A DNA stretch of 64,000 bases from Marinobacter maroccanus (GCF_002933275.1 NZ_PSSX01000001.1:484995-548994); one strand, 5' to 3'. Shown: positions 16,076 to 23,149, numbered from the stretch's first letter. The notes: generated by a model from the letters alone, not told the origin. Translations and numbers: made by a program.

Positions 16076-16521
16076 GCGGCCTCCCTGTCTCCGGCGTGGA
16101 GATCGTCAAGGTTGGTTGGCATAACGATGAGGTAATCGTCGGCATCCCGACGGTTGCTGATTCGCACCCGGGCAATGCGTGAGGTGCGAACCGTGGCAGG
16201 CTGGTCGCTAACGCCTGGCAAAGCGTTACCGAGAATCAAAACGCCGATGGCCAGCTGCCTGGCTTTGACTAGTCCAGCTTTCCAGGCACGGCTGATCAGC
16301 AGCTGCCGGTTGGGTGCTTCGAAGTGGCGCAGGAGGCTGATTATGTGGAACTTCACCGTGCCCAGCGTGATGCCGAGGATCATGCTGATAGATTCGTTCT
16401 CTTTGCCTTCCGTTACCCAGACCAGCACTTCCCGCTGACGCGGTGTGAGGGTGCCCTGAGGGTCTTGGATTTCGAATTCTGAGCCGATAGAAGTAGTCAT
16501 ACGCATATCGCCAATAAGCAT
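16072..16521 (-). CDS. LuxR/GerE-type helix-turn-helix regulator
   Basis: The DNA-binding domain is clear: LTPRQREVLVWVTEGKENES then ISMILGITLGTVKFHIISLLRHF, followed by NRQLLISRAWKAGLV. There is no receiver or ligand domain, only ~65 residues of unrecognised C-terminal sequence. It is the first gene of the minus-strand early operon. Starts at 16521, 16506 and 16500 (MTTSIG) are all possible; none has a strong ribosome site. Confidence 0.75.
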   Translation of the reverse strand: MLIGDMRMTTSIGSEFEIQDPQGTLTPRQREVLVWVTEGKENESISMILGITLGTVKFHIISLLRHFEAPNRQLLISRAWKAGLVKARQLAIGVLILGNALPGVSDQPATVRTSRIARVRISNRRDADDYLIVMPTNLDDLHAGDREAA

Positions 16522-16641
16522 CAGTGATGTTGCGAAAGGTAGCGTTATACTAATCGGCAGTCAAGAAAAGTGGTGTTATTTTTTACCTTTTAGGGAGGAT
16601 TTATTTTTAGAAGTGCAGAGATGGCGCGAATTTTAGGCATG

Positions 16642-16676
16642 AAAAAAGCCCCGGAGGCTTTGGCCTGCGGGGCTTT
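16642..16676 (-). terminator. Terminator of the lysogenic cassette
   Basis: AAAGCCCC (16645-16652) pairs with GGGGCTTT (16669-16676); on the minus strand the stem is followed by six T residues. It lies 16 bp after the stop of the HEPN-like gene and separates the repressor-linked transcript from the early operon. Confidence 0.85.
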
Positions 16677-16691
16677 CGTATCATTCAGTGT

Positions 16692-17036
16692 TTAAAGTTG
16701 TTCGATCAGCTTTCTTGCTTCTTCTGCTTTCTTCTTGAGCTTTTTCGCCTGCTTGCTGGGCAGCGACAGATGTAATTTGTAGTCGCACAGGTTGCGTTGT
16801 TTGCACAAGTCATCGAGATCGGTTGCCAACTTCTTTTGGCCGCGCTCTGCTAAAGAGTTGATCACAGCCTGATGTGTCCCTCCGCCACGATTAACTCCCG
16901 CCATTCCAAGTGCTTTAGCGGCCATCAGGTGGCATCCATAATAATACCGACTGATAGCTGAGCGTCTATGGGGCTCATCGGGGTCGCCCTGGAAAAGCGT
17001 GTTCCCTACATCAAAAAGGTTTTCGGGCTCAATCAT
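16692..17036 (-). CDS. HEPN-like protein, distal gene of the lysogenic cassette
   Basis: The 114-aa protein has HEPN-type layout: a first helix pair with RRSAISRYYYGCHLMAAKAL, a second with THQAVINSLAERG, and the motif RNLCDYKLH (R81 to H89), which resembles the R-x(4-6)-H / R-x-x-x-DY region of HEPN proteins. HEPN domains are common RNase effectors of toxin-antitoxin and anti-phage systems; here R-to-H spacing is eight rather than four to six, so catalysis is uncertain. It overlaps the upstream gene by 8 bp. Confidence 0.55.
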   Translation of the reverse strand: MIEPENLFDVGNTLFQGDPDEPHRRSAISRYYYGCHLMAAKALGMAGVNRGGGTHQAVINSLAERGQKKLATDLDDLCKQRNLCDYKLHLSLPSKQAKKLKKKAEEARKLIEQL

Positions 17037-17652
17037 CGCTGTCCGTGTCGAATGAGAGAAGAATTCGGAAATTTACTTTATTGAAATGAGGTTCCAGAAC
17101 TTCACTGAATACCTGATTTTCCAAAGCATAAGCCTCTTCATAAGACTCCACAGCGAAATCAGCGTTGATATACACGCAATAATCACTATCGGCGGGCTCT
17201 GAAAAAACGGAAATCTCACCACCCGCATAGTGGGGAAGGGCGGCGGTGCGACGTGCAGCCTGTTCGAGCAATTCCGCAATATCGCCATTACGAGCTATGA
17301 ATCTCGCGAGCGCGCTTGGATTTTCCACTGATATGTAATTTCCGATTCTGGTAAGTACTTCTCGCGGCGCAGCTGTGTTCTCCCGCTCTGGAAAAGCAAA
17401 CGTGGGCGTTTCTCTCAAAAAGCCACCCACGAGCTCAAACATGCCTGAGTGTTGGAGTAGCGTGGAGGACCGCTCAGTCAGGATCCTGACCGTGTTAAAG
17501 TTCCTTTGAATCGCATCCTCGACTGGGAACTCCAAATACTTTCCTGTGTTTTCAGAAAGTGATTCTTCCTTGTCCTCAGCGAATGCAAAGACGTCCCGCC
17601 CTGTAAATGCGGATGCAGATAAGGCTTGTTCAAACGTTGCACTGTGGGTCAT
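17029..17652 (-). CDS. Unknown protein, middle gene of the lysogenic cassette (207 aa)
   Basis: No family is recognised. The protein is acidic and apparently soluble, with no transmembrane segment; NPSALARFIARNGDIAELLE and a strand-rich C-terminus (DYCVYINADFAVESYEEAYA, then FRILLSFDTDSDD) suggest a folded alpha/beta protein. It lies 4 bp after the TIGR04255-like gene and overlaps the HEPN-like gene by 8 bp, so all three are almost certainly cotranscribed and may form a complex. Confidence 0.6.
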   Translation of the reverse strand: MTHSATFEQALSASAFTGRDVFAFAEDKEESLSENTGKYLEFPVEDAIQRNFNTVRILTERSSTLLQHSGMFELVGGFLRETPTFAFPERENTAAPREVLTRIGNYISVENPSALARFIARNGDIAELLEQAARRTAALPHYAGGEISVFSEPADSDYCVYINADFAVESYEEAYALENQVFSEVLEPHFNKVNFRILLSFDTDSDD

Positions 17653-17655
17653 TTT

Positions 17656-18456
17656 TTATTTCCTCAGATCAATACGTTCGATAGCTTGTTCTGACAGGAT
17701 GTCTTCTAAAAGTTGCTTATTCAGGCGGTGAGCGTGATTGCTCAGGTTTCTGACTACTTCTGGATCAAATCGGTCACCTTCCCCCTCAAGCCCTTTAATG
17801 CATCGGACAATATGCACTATTTCCGTTCGGTGGTTGGTTTCCGGAGGATGGTTAGTGGAGAGGTTAACATTCTCAATGAATTCTCTGCCTTCAACTTGCT
17901 CCTTCCAACCCTGGAAGATGTGCCACAACGGCCCGTTTCGCTTACGGATGCTTTCCGAGAACACATCGCTTTCCGGCTTGAAGAACTTGCTCAGACTGTA
18001 ATCTTCATCTGAGAGGTTCCAGTAAAAGCGATCAACGAACTGGACTCCGAGTTCGTCGAACGCCACGTTCTGGATATCCGCGCGCTCAAAAAGAGCGGAC
18101 AGGTATTGAAGCGCTTTTTCAATGAAATCACTCCAGCCCGTGTATGCCAGAGTTCGAATGCCGCATTTGCCTGGCTCGATGTCAAGTTGCCAGTCAATCA
18201 AGCTGGGCTCATCCGGTGAGGGAAGATCCAGCGTCCAGCCTGCAAACTTAGGCGAGGCGGTCGGCGGGCTGCTCTCATTGATACTGAAGTTAAAGGATTC
18301 TTTTTTGTGGGCTTTGGGAAAAAGATCCTTCATGACTTCGTTGAGGTTCTGAAGCCGTTTCAGCTCTTCCTTGCCCAATTCCTCCCTGAAAACCAGTGCA
18401 ACGGCCACAACTGAAAGCGAATGGCTTGCGTTGCGATCGAAATGAACGTTTTCCAT
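17656..18456 (-). CDS. TIGR04255-like protein, first gene of the lysogenic cassette (266 aa)
   Basis: The layout resembles the sporadically distributed TIGR04255 family: an N-terminal strand (SLSVVAVALVFREE), a central domain ending in VQFVDRFYW (138-146) where family members have an L-x-Y-I-N-R-like segment, and a polar helical C-terminus. No biochemical function is established for the family. The ATG is preceded by gaaggaag. The gene follows the repressor on the same strand after a 104 bp AT-rich gap that may hold its own promoter and no obvious terminator. Base composition is AT-richer than the phage structural genes. Confidence 0.5.
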   Translation of the reverse strand: MENVHFDRNASHSLSVVAVALVFREELGKEELKRLQNLNEVMKDLFPKAHKKESFNFSINESSPPTASPKFAGWTLDLPSPDEPSLIDWQLDIEPGKCGIRTLAYTGWSDFIEKALQYLSALFERADIQNVAFDELGVQFVDRFYWNLSDEDYSLSKFFKPESDVFSESIRKRNGPLWHIFQGWKEQVEGREFIENVNLSTNHPPETNHRTEIVHIVRCIKGLEGEGDRFDPEVVRNLSNHAHRLNKQLLEDILSEQAIERIDLRK

Positions 18457-18560
18457 GGAGCTTCCTTCGTTCAGATAGGTTCGAGGCGGCAGTGTAATCG
18501 GTGACTCGGACCCTGTCAGTCAGTGTAGAGTATTTTTTATTATTTATACGTAATTATTGC

Positions 18561-18974
18561 TCATTCTGATTTTTTGAGCGCTGCGACAGCATTCAAGCTT
18601 ATAGTGATTCCTTCCGCAAGGGCCGGTGTAAGTACTCTTGCTGCTGTCAGATGAGAGATGCATTCAACAAGTCTGGCGTGCTCAGTCGAAAACTTCGCTA
18701 TTTCCATTAGCGGGTTCTCTAGTTCCGCTTCGGGCTCATCATATTTTTTGGGCCCCTCCCCAAAGGCTAGCCACCAGAATCGATAGCCAGTGAGCTGGGC
18801 AAACCCCTTGAGGTTGTCGAGGTTGATGTTGCCTTTACGCTTCCAGTTCAAGACTGATGTTCTGGCAACGCCCATCGTGTCTGCAATTTCACTCATAGCG
18901 AGAGGGCCACTCTCAATGGCTTCTCTGATGCGGGCGGCTCTGGCGTTGAAATCTCTCTCGTTCATGTTGCGCAT
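18561..18974 (-). CDS. Phage repressor (CI-like, XRE-type HTH, no peptidase domain)
   Basis: The 137-aa protein has a helix-turn-helix of the lambda-repressor/CII kind (MSEIADTMGVARTSVLNWKR) followed by YRFWWLAFGEGP, a segment typical of prophage repressors, and a helical C-terminus. It lacks the S24 LexA-like autoprotease domain, so RecA-driven self-cleavage is not expected. Start at 18974 is preceded by taaaggctaat. It is divergent from the Cro-like gene across a 91 bp operator region, the classical immunity layout. Confidence 0.8.
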   Translation of the reverse strand: MRNMNERDFNARAARIREAIESGPLAMSEIADTMGVARTSVLNWKRKGNINLDNLKGFAQLTGYRFWWLAFGEGPKKYDEPEAELENPLMEIAKFSTEHARLVECISHLTAARVLTPALAEGITISLNAVAALKKSE

Positions 18975-18992
18975 ATTAGCCTTTAACTACTT

Positions 18993-19040
18993 ATCAAGTA
19001 AGAAATTAAACTTGATCGGGAATTAGTGTGACGCTACTCT
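18993..19040. promoter_or_regulatory. Immunity operator and rightward (cro) promoter
   Basis: ATCAAGT (18993-18999) and ACTTGAT (19010-19016) form an exact inverted repeat. The right arm overlaps a -35 box TTGATC (19012-19017) separated by 17 bp from a -10-like TACTCT (19035-19040), so repressor bound there would block rightward transcription. The Cro-like start codon is 25 bp further on. Confidence 0.6.
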
Positions 19041-19065
19041 TCTAAAGCTAATTGGGAGGTTGTGT

Positions 19066-19302
19066 ATGACTGATTCTGTTCTTGAGCAGTTGGTGGAATG
19101 TCTTGGCACGAAGGTAGAGGTGGCACGGATTTGCAGTGTGCGCCCGCCGACGCTTCACAACTGGACGCGGATCCCTGCTCATCATGTTTTGACGCTTGAG
19201 GCTGCGGTAAAGGCACAGGGCGGTGACATTGATCGTTACTCCATGCGTCCGGACATTTTCGGCGAGTCTCCTGAGGCTACCAAGCAACAGTCTGTTGCGT
19301 AA
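19066..19302 (+). CDS. Cro-like regulator (YdaS-type HTH, 78 aa)
   Basis: A short HTH protein: VLEQLVECLGTKVEVARICS followed by RPPTLHNWTR and IPAHHVLTLEAAVK, matching the YdaS/Cro group in which the protein binds operator DNA opposite the repressor. ATG at 19066 follows GGGAGG at ideal spacing. First gene of the rightward operon, 26 bp before the ASCH-like gene. Confidence 0.75.
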   Translation: MTDSVLEQLVECLGTKVEVARICSVRPPTLHNWTRIPAHHVLTLEAAVKAQGGDIDRYSMRPDIFGESPEATKQQSVA

Positions 19303-19328
19303 CTGACCAGGTGGATGGGAGGCGACCA

Positions 19329-20018
19329 ATGAGCAAAGAAAAACCGATCTTGTTCAAAGACGACATGGTCAGGGCGATTCTGGAGGGCCGGAAGACGCAG
19401 ACTCGAAGGGTAATGAAGCCGCAGCCAAGAATTGAAAGCAATGGCTGGTTTCATTGGGATGGCCACCGGCCAAACTCCGAATATGGAGCCTTCGCGACCA
19501 GTAGCCCAGAAAAGGAAACGATTAATCTTTTTGTTGGATCTGCATGCCCATACGGCCAGCCCGGTGACCGGCTGTGGGTGCGGGAGACTCATCATGTGCC
19601 AGGTGGCTATCTGGAAGCCGAGCTAATTGAAGAGATTCGCAATGGTGTCAGCTCTCCCGAAAGCCTGGGTGTCACATATCGCGCCGATGCGCCTAGCTTG
19701 AAGCCATGCGATGGCGGGTGGACGCCATCGATCCACATGCCCCGTTGGGCCAGCCGGATCACTCTGGAGATTATCGATGTGCGGGTTGAGCGGTTGCAGG
19801 ATATCAGCGGAGAGGACAGCGCTTCAGAGGGCGCAACCGGTCCGATCGGTTCGCCGAGAGCCTACGGCGTGGTTACGAAGCAATTCGCCCGGGACCAGTT
19901 CATGAGGCTTTGGGAGTCGATCAACGGGCCAGACTCATGGCAGGTCAATCCCTGGGTCTGGGTGATCGAGTTTGAGCGCATTGATCGAGAGGGCGAGCAT
20001 GCGATCGCAGTGGAATGA
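19329..20018 (+). CDS. ASCH/PUA-like phage protein (229 aa)
   Basis: The opening PILFKDDMVRAILEGRKTQT and the blocks GDRLWVRE, TYRAD, WTPSIHMPRWASRI and W-x-x-N-P-W-V-W-V-I-E-F define a widespread phage/prophage family with a probable ASCH (PUA-like, RNA-binding) fold; some databases label it 'morphogenetic protein' without evidence. ATG at 19329 is preceded by GGGAGG. It overlaps the next gene by 20 bp. Confidence 0.65.
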   Translation: MSKEKPILFKDDMVRAILEGRKTQTRRVMKPQPRIESNGWFHWDGHRPNSEYGAFATSSPEKETINLFVGSACPYGQPGDRLWVRETHHVPGGYLEAELIEEIRNGVSSPESLGVTYRADAPSLKPCDGGWTPSIHMPRWASRITLEIIDVRVERLQDISGEDSASEGATGPIGSPRAYGVVTKQFARDQFMRLWESINGPDSWQVNPWVWVIEFERIDREGEHAIAVE

Positions 20019-20952
20019 TGCGGAAGACGAGGCCCTGCAGGGTCTGACGCCTGAGGCTCAGGTTGTCTACCTGCGGGGCTTTCGGCGCTACATGGACTAC
20101 CGAACGGGTGTGGCTGGTGGTCCTGCCCGCAAGCTCTCTTATCGTGCCCTGGCGGAGCTGATCGCCGTGGACCCGGATTGGGGCAGCCAGCGAAAGCGGG
20201 CAGAGACGCCAACCCTTGGCCGTGTGCGCGCCCGGGTGGCGGAGCTGGAGCGGGCCGGCCTGGTGGTGAACCATGAATCCAGTCGCAGCCGGGGCCTTGT
20301 TTTTAAACTGCCGTTAGCTGACGTGGGGTCAGTCCGTCCAGAAAAGGAACAACACAAGGAACAACACAGGGAGCAACACAAGGAACCGCACAGCGGGAAA
20401 GTGGTTAACCTCCCGAAAACAAGAAAAATAGTGCCAGCAGAGCAGGGGAGGAACAACACAGGGAGCAGCACAGGGAACGACACAAGGAACAACACACATC
20501 TGTATAACTCTACTGTACTTAACTCTACTAACGCGGGTGCGCGCGAAAATGAGGCGTGGCCTGACACCTTCCAGCCCCAACAGCCAGACGAATGGGGCTC
20601 CTTCCTTGGCCGTGAAAGGCAGTGGGCCTACCACCGGGTAGCTCGCCCGAAGCTGATTGCGCTTTACCAACACTGGACGCGGCTGGGGCTCACCATTGGT
20701 GACATGCGCCAGATCATGGCCGTTGCAGAGGCCAACCTCGGTCGCATTCCGGATGGCCCGGAGTACTACAAACCTTTCTCGGAAAGCTATGCCCGTGAGC
20801 GGGACAGGCTCAATCAGGATCTTCAAAACAACCAGCAGCGAGGTGCCAATGACACAGGTGCGCCAGATCCACAGCATCGTTCAAGACGTGACGAACGATC
20901 TGCAGTCCAGCGACAACTCTCCGATCCAGACTACGCACTCGAGCACTGGTGA
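19999..20952 (+). CDS. Phage replication initiator-like protein with internal iterons (317 aa)
   Basis: An N-terminal winged-helix-like region (LSYRALAELIAVDP followed by LGRVRARVAELERAGLVV) is joined by a low-complexity linker to a C-terminal DnaT-like region (WAYHRVARPKLIALYQHWTR). The position after Cro and before a P-like gene matches lambda O. The linker (about residues 116-167) is encoded by two arrays of 12 bp DNA repeats and is unlikely to have conserved protein structure. ATG at 19999 is chosen for the adjacent gaggg and overlap with the upstream stop. Confidence 0.65.
   Translation: MRSQWNDAEDEALQGLTPEAQVVYLRGFRRYMDYRTGVAGGPARKLSYRALAELIAVDPDWGSQRKRAETPTLGRVRARVAELERAGLVVNHESSRSRGLVFKLPLADVGSVRPEKEQHKEQHREQHKEPHSGKVVNLPKTRKIVPAEQGRNNTGSSTGNDTRNNTHLYNSTVLNSTNAGARENEAWPDTFQPQQPDEWGSFLGRERQWAYHRVARPKLIALYQHWTRLGLTIGDMRQIMAVAEANLGRIPDGPEYYKPFSESYARERDRLNQDLQNNQQRGANDTGAPDPQHRSRRDERSAVQRQLSDPDYALEHW
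20346..20497. repeat. Two 4x12 bp iteron arrays: candidate prophage replication origin
   Basis: Array 1 covers 20346-20393 and array 2 covers 20450-20497. Each has four uninterrupted copies of a unit close to ggaacaacacag, with 56 bp between arrays. An AT-rich stretch follows at 20498-20535. The arrays are offset by 104 bp, so they are read in different frames: E-Q-H-(K/R) in the first, and units such as R-N-N-T in the second. This matches lambda-type origins, where iterons lie inside the initiator gene. Confidence 0.75.
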
Positions 20953-21346
20953 CGGGTTTACTCAGGAGCAAAAGCGCAAAACGGTTCTGTTCTTCAACCG
21001 GCTGCAGTTGATCTACGGGCACAGGTTCACCGTGCAGTGGCCGGATGAGAAAACCATCAGGCTGGCCCGCAGGGAGTGGGCTGGCGAAGTGGATGCATTA
21101 AGCTGGGAGCAGCTTGAAACGGCTTTGCAGCGGGCCAAGGGGAAGCTGATCGAGGGAGATGGTGATTTCTACTGGCCGGATGTGGGCCGGATTCTGGGGC
21201 TGGCTCGGGACCGGAAAAGCGCTGCTCACCAGGCCTTCCAGCCAGCATTGCCTGAAGGCGACACTGTGAAACAGTCCAGGCGCAAGGCTGCACGCAAGGG
21301 CATGGCGCGGGTGTGGTCGATCCTCGGAGGTGGTCATGCTGAGTGA
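20849..21346 (+). CDS. Lambda P-like replication/helicase loader candidate (165 aa)
   Basis: Follows the initiator-like gene with a 104 bp overlap. The protein has FFNRLQLIYGHRFTVQWPDE then IRLARREWAGEVDALSWEQL and a terminal WPDVGRILGLARDRKS, reminiscent of lambda P-type loaders that recruit host DnaB, although identity cannot be judged by eye. ATG at 20849 has a cgaggtg ribosome site. Confidence 0.45.
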   Translation: MTQVRQIHSIVQDVTNDLQSSDNSPIQTTHSSTGDGFTQEQKRKTVLFFNRLQLIYGHRFTVQWPDEKTIRLARREWAGEVDALSWEQLETALQRAKGKLIEGDGDFYWPDVGRILGLARDRKSAAHQAFQPALPEGDTVKQSRRKAARKGMARVWSILGGGHAE

Positions 21347-21674
21347 TACCCAGCAACGGTTGACCGAGTGGGCTCGCTGGGTGCGTACCAGCGACAGTGG
21401 TTTGCGGATGGGCTACAACCGGGTGAGCCTGGTACCGGCTGGGTCTGTTGCGATGCCGGTGTGTACCGATGAGGAGGCTTTGGCCGTGGACCGGGCCATT
21501 GCCCGCCTGAGGCGGCGCGACAAGGACATGGCCGATATTCTGGTGATGGTGTACTCCTACGGGTTCAGCATGGCGCGTGTTGCCAGGGAGTCTGGTGTTG
21601 GAAGCCGGGAACGGGTGCGCTATCTGCTGGGTGCTGCTGAAGCGTGGGTAGATGCCGTGCTTCATGCAGCCTAA
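21336..21674 (+). CDS. Q-like antitermination protein (112 aa)
   Basis: The product has the layout of small phage Q proteins: AVDRAIARLRRRDKDMADIL then VMVYSYGFSMARVARESGVG with a sigma-like helix-turn-helix, followed by RYLLGAAEAWVDAVL. Q proteins modify RNA polymerase at the late promoter so it reads through downstream terminators. A promoter and terminator lie immediately downstream, as in lambda. ATG at 21336 follows ggagg; it overlaps the P-like gene by 11 bp. Confidence 0.65.
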   Translation: MLSDTQQRLTEWARWVRTSDSGLRMGYNRVSLVPAGSVAMPVCTDEEALAVDRAIARLRRRDKDMADILVMVYSYGFSMARVARESGVGSRERVRYLLGAAEAWVDAVLHAA

Positions 21675-21696
21675 CGCATATTGCTGATTAGTATTG

Positions 21697-21725
21697 TTGA
21701 CATCCTGCATGCAGAAAACTACTCT
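21697..21725 (+). promoter_or_regulatory. Candidate late promoter (pR'-like)
   Basis: TTGACA (21697-21702), a 17 bp spacer, then TACTCT (21720-21725). The -10 box equals that proposed for the cro promoter. It lies 22 bp after the Q-like gene and about 60 bp before a strong terminator. Confidence 0.6.
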
Positions 21726-21787
21726 CTTTCCGTAAGGTGCAGGAAGTGCATCTGAGGACTCGCAGCAAACACTCTTGATACTCCTTC

Positions 21788-21814
21788 AACCCGGCCTGGT
21801 GCCGGGTTTTTTTT
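21788..21814 (+). terminator. Leader terminator before the late genes (tR'-like)
   Basis: The stem aacccggc/gccgggtt with a 5-base loop runs into eight T residues. A short untranslated leader would end here unless RNA polymerase were modified by the Q-like protein. Confidence 0.85.
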
Positions 21815-21892
21815 ATGGGTGCGGTATGAGTATTCCGAGCATTAAACGAATCGATGAGGCTTACAGTCGGGTCGACCTTCGGAAGGTGTTTC

Positions 21893-22162
21893 TCAAGATC
21901 GATGGGAGAGGATGTCCTCGAATTCCTCAAGAATCTCGCGGTCCTGAACGTCAGGTGGGATCTGCTCAAGTATCAGTGTCAGGTATTGGCCATAAGTGCG
22001 GTGCAGAGCCTGCTTCTGATCGTCGGGCAGGTGGTTCAGTAGGGAATGCATCATCCCCCTCAGAACCACTTCACGGTTCACCAGCTGCAGGTTCAAGTGG
22101 CTCAGAGAGGCCAATTCTTTTTCCAGTTTCAGTACGCGGGCTTCGAGATCGCCTGTGTTCAT
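21893..22162 (-). CDS. Small coiled-coil phage protein on the opposite strand (89 aa)
   Basis: ATG at 22162 has aaggga 8 bp upstream. The product starts MNTGDLEARVLKLEKELASL, a coiled coil, and continues with NHLPDDQKQALHRTYGQYLT and EQIPPDVQ. It reads as a genuine protein, whereas the plus strand of the same stretch has no coherent reading frame. It is the only minus-strand gene inside the rightward late region. No function recognised. Confidence 0.55.
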   Translation of the reverse strand: MNTGDLEARVLKLEKELASLSHLNLQLVNREVVLRGMMHSLLNHLPDDQKQALHRTYGQYLTLILEQIPPDVQDREILEEFEDILSHRS

Positions 22163-22240
22163 GGTTTCGGTCCCTTGTTGGGTGATTGTCCTGGCAGATG
22201 CGAGCTTAGCAAGTGGGCCGGTTTTATTCGAGGTAGCGGG

Positions 22241-22660
22241 ATGATCAAGCAAGTACTTCTGGAACAGCTCCAGCGTCATGAGGGTCTCAGGCTAAAGCCA
22301 TACCGTGACACGGTTGGAAAACTCACCGTTGGCTATGGCCGCAACCTGGACGATCGCGGGATCAGTGAGGACGAAGCCGGCTTCATGCTGGATAACGACA
22401 TCGACCAGGTGGAACAGGAGCTGGAGCGCATGCCCCTGTACCTGAGCCTGGATCCGATCCGGCAGGTGGTTCTGGCCAATATGGCGTTCAACATGGGCGT
22501 GCCGACGTTGCTGGAGTTCCGGCGCATGTTGGGTGCCCTGGCTGAGAAGGACTGGGACAGGGCAGCTGCCGAGATGATGGACAGCAAGTGGGCCCGGCAG
22601 GTAGGTAGTCGCGCGGTGGAGCTTTCTGAACTGATGAGGCGGGGTGAGGCCCCGCAATGA
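22241..22660 (+). CDS. Endolysin, T4-type lysozyme (GH24)
   Basis: The 139-aa muramidase cleaves peptidoglycan at the end of infection. The catalytic segment HEGLRLKPYRDTVGKLTVGY carries the E and the D/T pair of the E-x8-D-x5-T pattern of GH24 lysozymes, followed by GRNLDDRG, NMAFNMGVPTLLEF and KWARQVGSRA. There is no signal peptide or SAR anchor, so export depends on a holin. ATG at 22241 follows gaggtag; the stop overlaps the next start (ATGA). Confidence 0.92.
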   Translation: MIKQVLLEQLQRHEGLRLKPYRDTVGKLTVGYGRNLDDRGISEDEAGFMLDNDIDQVEQELERMPLYLSLDPIRQVVLANMAFNMGVPTLLEFRRMLGALAEKDWDRAAAEMMDSKWARQVGSRAVELSELMRRGEAPQ

Positions 22661-22935
22661 GTGAGGAGATGAGCGATCGTAGAGGCTGGCACGTCGATAA
22701 GGGCATCCCCATCGCCGTGATCATTACAGTCGTCATGTTGGCTGTTTCCATTTCCCGGGATCAGTCCAAACAGGATGAACGCATTTCCCTGGTTGAAACC
22801 TCTGTTCACATGCTGCAGCAGGCCAGGCTGAACGACCAGGAGCGTGCCGAGAAGAACTTTGACGAGCTCAAGGCTGATCTCAGGGCCATGAATGCCAAGC
22901 TGGACCGGCTGATTGAGAATGAGTATGGCCGATAA
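22657..22935 (+). CDS. Small membrane-anchored coiled-coil protein of the lysis cassette (92 aa)
   Basis: A hydrophobic helix (IPIAVIITVVMLAVSI, residues ~17-32) is followed by a coiled coil (ELKADLRAMNAKLDRLIENE). This topology fits the small accessory membrane proteins found in phage lysis cassettes, but it could also be a pinholin-type or anti-holin protein. ATGA overlap with the endolysin. Confidence 0.6.
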   Translation: MSEEMSDRRGWHVDKGIPIAVIITVVMLAVSISRDQSKQDERISLVETSVHMLQQARLNDQERAEKNFDELKADLRAMNAKLDRLIENEYGR

Positions 22936-23149
22936 CCAGCATCCGAACCCGAACCAGTGGTGGTTCCATCGCAGGCTGATGGCTTACATGAGCATCATGG
23001 GCCTGTACCTGGTTGCAGGTTCCATGCTGCTGGGATCTATTCAGGCGCCCATGGTGCCGCTGGCACAGACGCTGTGTTACGTGTTCAGTGCCAATCTTCT
23101 GTACTACTACGGTGGCAACGCCGTTGAATACCTGAAGGGCAAGTCATGA
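22919..23149 (+). CDS. Two-helix holin-like membrane protein (76 aa)
   Basis: Two hydrophobic segments (MAYMSIMGLYLVAGSMLLG and APMVPLAQTLCYVFSANLLY) joined by a short loop, with charged ends, is a holin layout. Placement between endolysin and Rz supports a role in forming the membrane lesion. Start at 22919 or 22925; the region overlaps the previous gene and has no strong ribosome site. Confidence 0.55.
   Translation: MSMADNQHPNPNQWWFHRRLMAYMSIMGLYLVAGSMLLGSIQAPMVPLAQTLCYVFSANLLYYYGGNAVEYLKGKS

Noticed and set aside
20346..20497. Possible CRISPR array or plain protein low-complexity tract
   Set aside because: Units are 12 bp without spacers, so not CRISPR. The two arrays are in different reading frames, which argues against a selected peptide repeat.
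19860..20570. Minus-strand frames opposite the replication gene rich in cysteine and leucine (e.g. LLPVLF repeats)
   Set aside because: They are the complement of the iteron arrays, not genes.
21775..22185. 136-aa plus-strand frame starting near the leader terminator
   Set aside because: It spans the terminator T-run, lacks a ribosome site and its sequence after ~30 residues is compositionally non-coding; the minus-strand gene is better supported.
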